From assembly GCA_036785325.1 (NCBI GenBank), contig JAXIVH010000005.1:2563023-2627022 (forward strand): DNA of 64,000 bases, written 5' to 3'. The stretch comes from Urophycis tenuis (Eukaryota > Chordata > Actinopteri > Gadiformes > Phycidae). The translations under genes were made by a program, and so were the position numbers. This document shows, piece by piece, positions 60,310 through 64,000 of the stretch; the stretch's first letter is position 1, and the number at the start of each line of letters is the position of its first letter. Under the pieces are notes generated by a model that worked only from the letters and a program-made list of their open reading frames with translations, had not been told where the DNA came from and searched no databases.

Positions 60310-61560
60310 AGGGAGAAAAAGTGAGTCAGTGAGAGGGCGCAGGGGAGGAACGGGCCATACCTTCGGTGGGATCAAGCTCTGAGTCATTAAACTATCTAAA
60401 TGGTACAAGGACCTGATCAGATCCCTCCCGGTTACAAATCTGTCCTCCAGGTTTAACGGAAATGCACATATTTACTAAGTTGGCCCCGAAACCACGTTTT
60501 TAAAGTGAGCGGTGTTCTTCCACATGGTGAAAGTGCTTGACGTATATACTGACCATATGCTGCTCTTCAAATCCCCCGGCGAGGTTAAGAGTTTGAGGGT
60601 TGCGGCCCTGCCTCTCGTATGCATTATCATAAATCATAGTATGGCTATTTAGTTATTCAATACCACACTGTCCCCGAGGACCGTAATCTGTTTGCAGGGG
60701 GGCTCGCAGCTTGGGCATGGCACCTTCAAATCCATACAAATGCATTTTAATTGGTAACTAAATGCAAAATACATGCTAACAGGCGATCGCGGCAGTGCTC
60801 CTGAATTCGTAAATATGGTTCGAAGCATGAGCTTCAGATTATGGATTTTGCATCAATGTGTGTTTCCACGGTGATTTATAATCAGCGCGGCATCTTGTGT
60901 CCGACAAACAATGATGGGAGGTCTGTAGCAAACACGTGACTTCCAAGTCAAGAATTTGTATCTTAATTGTTGTCCGAAAAAAAAGGGGCACATAGCTTAA
61001 GGAGACTGAGTCCCACTAAGACTGACGGTAGGCCGTAGGCCCCATTCCAATTACTACCCCGGACTAACAACTCATCTCCTCTCCAGCTCGTTACATTGTG
61101 CAGTAAAAAAATACAAGAGGTCAATGCTACCCGTGTCACTACGACAGAAGAATATACCAACACACTCACCTTTACGAGGTGGCCCACTAAAACTTTATCA
61201 CAGGGGGCAATCACCATGCAGTCCCTACTGCTCCCAGGGGTCCAAGGCGATCAGAGTAATTCAAGCCACAACCATTGTCACAGCATTCTATTGGATATAA
61301 AGGATTGTTCATGCTGTGTTTCTTTCTGCTTCATAAATGTGGATGGAAAAAATACAGTTGTGCGGAAGTAATACCACTTTATGGCCAGAGGTGTATCTTT
61401 TTAATTAAATAATTTCATATTTAATATGGAAATTTACGATGTATTGGTGTTTTACGCCTACTTTCAGCCCATTTCCACATCCAGGTCTTTCATTGCTCAT
61501 CATTTGTTTGTTATGCTCTCGGCAGTGTCGTTCGATATGTGAGTGTTGTTCCCAGGCTGG
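60310..61560. other. Gene-free, mostly non-repetitive region
   Basis: About 1.2 kb with no supported gene. Around 60600-60900 the sequence is non-repetitive, AT-rich and mixed (GCATTATCATAAATCATAG, CAAATCCATACAAATGCATT with an octamer-like ATGCATTT), a candidate noncoding regulatory element without proof. Confidence 0.35.
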
Positions 61561-61573
61561 AGAAAGGTCACCG

Positions 61574-61903
61574 TTGGTCTGGGCACATGGCTTCAGTCTG
61601 GACCCGTTGGTCTGGGCACATGGCTTCAGTCTGGACCCGTTGGTCTGGGCACATGGCTTCAGTCTGGACCCGTTGGTCTGGGCACATGGCTTCAGTCTGG
61701 ACCCATTGGTCTGGGCACATGGCTTCAGTCTGGACCCATTGGTCTGGGCACATGGCTTCAGTCTGGACCCGTTGGTCTGGGCACATGGCTTCAGTCTGGA
61801 CCCGTTGGTCTGGGCAGATGGCTTCAGTCTGGACCCGTTGGTCTGGGCAGATGGCTTCAGTCTGGACCCGTTGGTCTGGGCACATGGCTTCAGTCTGGAC
61901 CGG
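61574..61903. repeat. 33-bp minisatellite, 10 copies
   Basis: The unit begins TTGGTCTGGGCACATGGCTT and continues CAGTCTGGACCCG. Copies differ at two main sites: CCG/CCA (copies ending before 61706 and 61739) and CACATGG/CAGATGG (copies at 61805 and 61838). Since 33 is a multiple of three, several plus- and minus-strand frames stay open with an 11-residue period; no flanking gene structure supports translation. Confidence 0.95.
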
Positions 61904-61909
61904 CTCCTC

Positions 61910-63320
61910 CTAGACCTGGGAAAATGTCAGATTACACCGCGATAAGGAGATGTCTTTTTGAGATATTAGTTGTTTTTTTTATCTTGGAACGGCGTTCCTT
62001 TTTTTATGTTCTGAGTTTGGCAGTCAGAGGAAACGGCCGTGTTGGTTAGTGTGCATAGTCACTTAATCAAACACCTACAACGGCATTTTTCAAAGTGAGT
62101 GTAATAAGGAAATTATTCCACAATTACGGTTGGTTGAGACTCACGGAAATCAGGGTATATGGTTGTTGTTGTTTTTTTAAATACAACATGAATATGTCCT
62201 TAGACAAGCGTGATCACTCCTACAACATGTTTTTACCCCAATGGCTAACTTTCATGTGATACCATATAACCATAGAGAAAGGCTGGCAGTACTCCAACGG
62301 ATACAGTTTCAGTGATTAAGGTCCAAAGGTGAAATAATGGTGATGGAGACGTTTACAGCACCTCACGTACCAGAGTTAGCAGATTATTGTTTTACAGCTC
62401 TATTTTTTTTATTATCTCATCATGCGACTTGAAAGAAATAATAATATGAAAAGTAAAATTAGGTTTTAAATGTACAGTTATTTGAGACAATTGTTACATT
62501 TTTACACATGCGGGATGTTTGACATTTAAACAGATTTATAATAAATAGAGATTTAATAAATAATAGCTACAGCCCGTGCAAGCTCTCGAAAATACCGACT
62601 GGGTGCCCTTTAGTCCTTTGAGTCTTTTGATAGGGGGGAATAAAATGATAAACCCATAAAGTTTATCTAAAATGATAAATAATACACTTGGAAGTAGCCT
62701 TGTCTTTTTTATTCTCTTCAGTATACGTGAGTTAAAATGTTTTTTTTAACATTGTGAACAGTGTACACTAATTTTGCCACCTGTTTTTATTGTTTATTGT
62801 TGGTTGAGAGGAAGCGGATGGAAGTCACTCTCCAGACATCATCAGTAAATCAATACGGCCCCAAATTGGAGATACTGTGTTTATCAAACCCTTATCTTGT
62901 TGCCCCGGTCTTCCCGTTGGTCCATGTGACCGGGTCATCATTCCTCCTGCTACTGAAACAACACATGTGTGTGGATTCACTGTGAACGTTCCTTCATATG
63001 CACCTCACCAGTCTTTCATGCAAAAAAAACAACCATAAGAACAACCAGGGGTGCATATTTTGCTCTCTCAAAATGGAAGATAGACATTTTACTGACTAAC
63101 TGACATTCATGTTAAATAATTGCCAGGTTGGGTTGTATTTTAGGCAAATGTCCAACCTCAGTAAACATTCATTTCATTCCCTCTTTTTATGATTATGATT
63201 ATGATTAATTATGTTACATTTCTTAAATGTGTTTGTATCACATGCTTGCATTGCCAAGAGCAAGTGTCATGTTATGTATCTATTCTGCAATCACAATTAA
63301 CCATAAACATTGGGAAAATA
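61910..63320. other. Gene-free AT-rich region
   Basis: About 1.4 kb of AT-rich sequence, no recognised gene or repeat other than short homopolymers. Confidence 0.5.
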
Positions 63321-63324
63321 GATA

Positions 63325-63500
63325 AAGGGGCATTTAGCAGACGCTTTTGTCAGAAGCGACTTACAATTCGTACATTTGTGGGGGTTCGACATGTGGACAG
63401 TTGGAGGAGGGGGGCCGAGGGAATTGAACCGCCGACCCTGCAGTTAGTGGATGACCCGCTCTATCCAGCCGCTCTATCCACTGAGCTATCTGCCACCCGA
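63325..63500 (-). mobile_element. tRNA-derived SINE, minus orientation
   Basis: Read on the minus strand, the head is GATAGCTCAGTGGATAGAGC (A-box-like), then GGCGGTTCAATTCCC (B-box-like), and the 3' domain is TGTAAGTCGCTTCTGACAAA and AGCGTCTGCTAAATGCCCC. GGATAGAGCGG is duplicated within the head. GATAAA on both flanks (63319-63324 and 63500-63505) could be a target duplication. Confidence 0.8.
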
Positions 63501-63505
63501 TAAAA

Positions 63506-64000
63506 AAGATGTCACGTAAAAATGTTAAGGGACATGTCCCCCTGCCCCCTCCAATCATGACAATTTCTCTTTCATCTGTGGGCATTGATTAACTTAAATT
63601 GATTAAGAAAAAACAAGTCCAAAAAAAAAGTTGCATAATCATGCAAGCAAATGTCCTATAACACTGGCATTTGTTTTTTTTAAGTGTTTTATTGTGACAG
63701 TTTCACGAATAATCATAACAGTGCGTCACAGTAAGGTTCGCAGAAACAAATGTGAAGTTAAGCTTCACAACTGTGTGCAGCTGAAGGCAGACTGCGACGC
63801 TGGTTAGTTAACTCCAGAGGCAGGCTAGTGACACATCAACACAAAAGCTGAGAGAAGTCTGGATGCAAACCAACGATTACTGACAGTGAGAAAAAAAAAC
63901 AACAAGTGCCATACTGACAAACGATTGTAAAACGTAAAACAACGAACAAGCCCTTTAAATATGACCGAGGTCAGCTTTGCACATGTGACTCAACAAGATG
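63506..64000. other. Unassigned right end
   Basis: About 0.5 kb of AT-rich sequence. No gene, repeat or regulatory motif can be supported. Confidence 0.5.

Noticed and set aside
61439..62049. Two 168-codon ORFs with 11-residue periods
   Set aside because: Produced by the 33-bp minisatellite; all frames are equally open and the flanks show no domain.

Overview
This is a vertebrate nuclear window, almost certainly from a ray-finned (teleost) fish. It has long introns with GT-AG splice sites, dense dinucleotide microsatellites, tRNA-derived SINEs carrying the 3' domain common in teleosts, and four genes that match vertebrate orthologues exon by exon. The unusual density and length of (CA)n, (GA)n and homopolymer tracts would fit a repeat-rich lineage such as a gadiform, but that is a guess.

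The first 37 kb hold a compact block with the same neighbours, from memory, as human 16q23: ATMIN (minus, 756-6024), CENPN (minus, 6825-9276), CMC2 (plus, 14431-14919) and CDYL2 (minus, 17666-36543). All four reading frames can be rebuilt across their splice junctions with no break. They give proteins of about 773, 347, 79 and 520 residues. ATMIN is a zinc-finger/TQT transcription factor, CENPN is the kinetochore reader of CENP-A nucleosomes, CMC2 is a twin CX9C factor of the mitochondrial intermembrane space, and CDYL2 is a chromodomain plus crotonase-fold chromatin reader. They are neighbours rather than an operon-like unit. CDYL2 appears inverted relative to the mammalian arrangement, so CMC2 and CDYL2 are tail to tail.

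Introns and spacers hold a palindromic TTAA-type MITE (4069-4675), a 29-bp minisatellite (23122-23633), a 35-bp stem hairpin in CDYL2 intron 3, two copies of a dispersed retroposon (one carrying a nested retroposon tail), a LINE-like 3' tail before CMC2, and a (TG)n tract that abuts the acceptor of the CDYL2 chromodomain exon.

From about 36.6 kb to the end no protein-coding gene can be supported. That 27 kb looks like an intergenic desert: AT-rich stretches that resemble conserved noncoding regulatory DNA, broken by very long microsatellites, poly-G/poly-C runs, a 200-N assembly gap (53801-54000), a CpG-rich patch near 59.3-59.6 kb, a 33-bp minisatellite (61574-61903) and SINE copies. No new enzyme system, CRISPR array or viral gene was found. 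The most interesting signals are structural (palindromes, splice-site repeats, local inversion).
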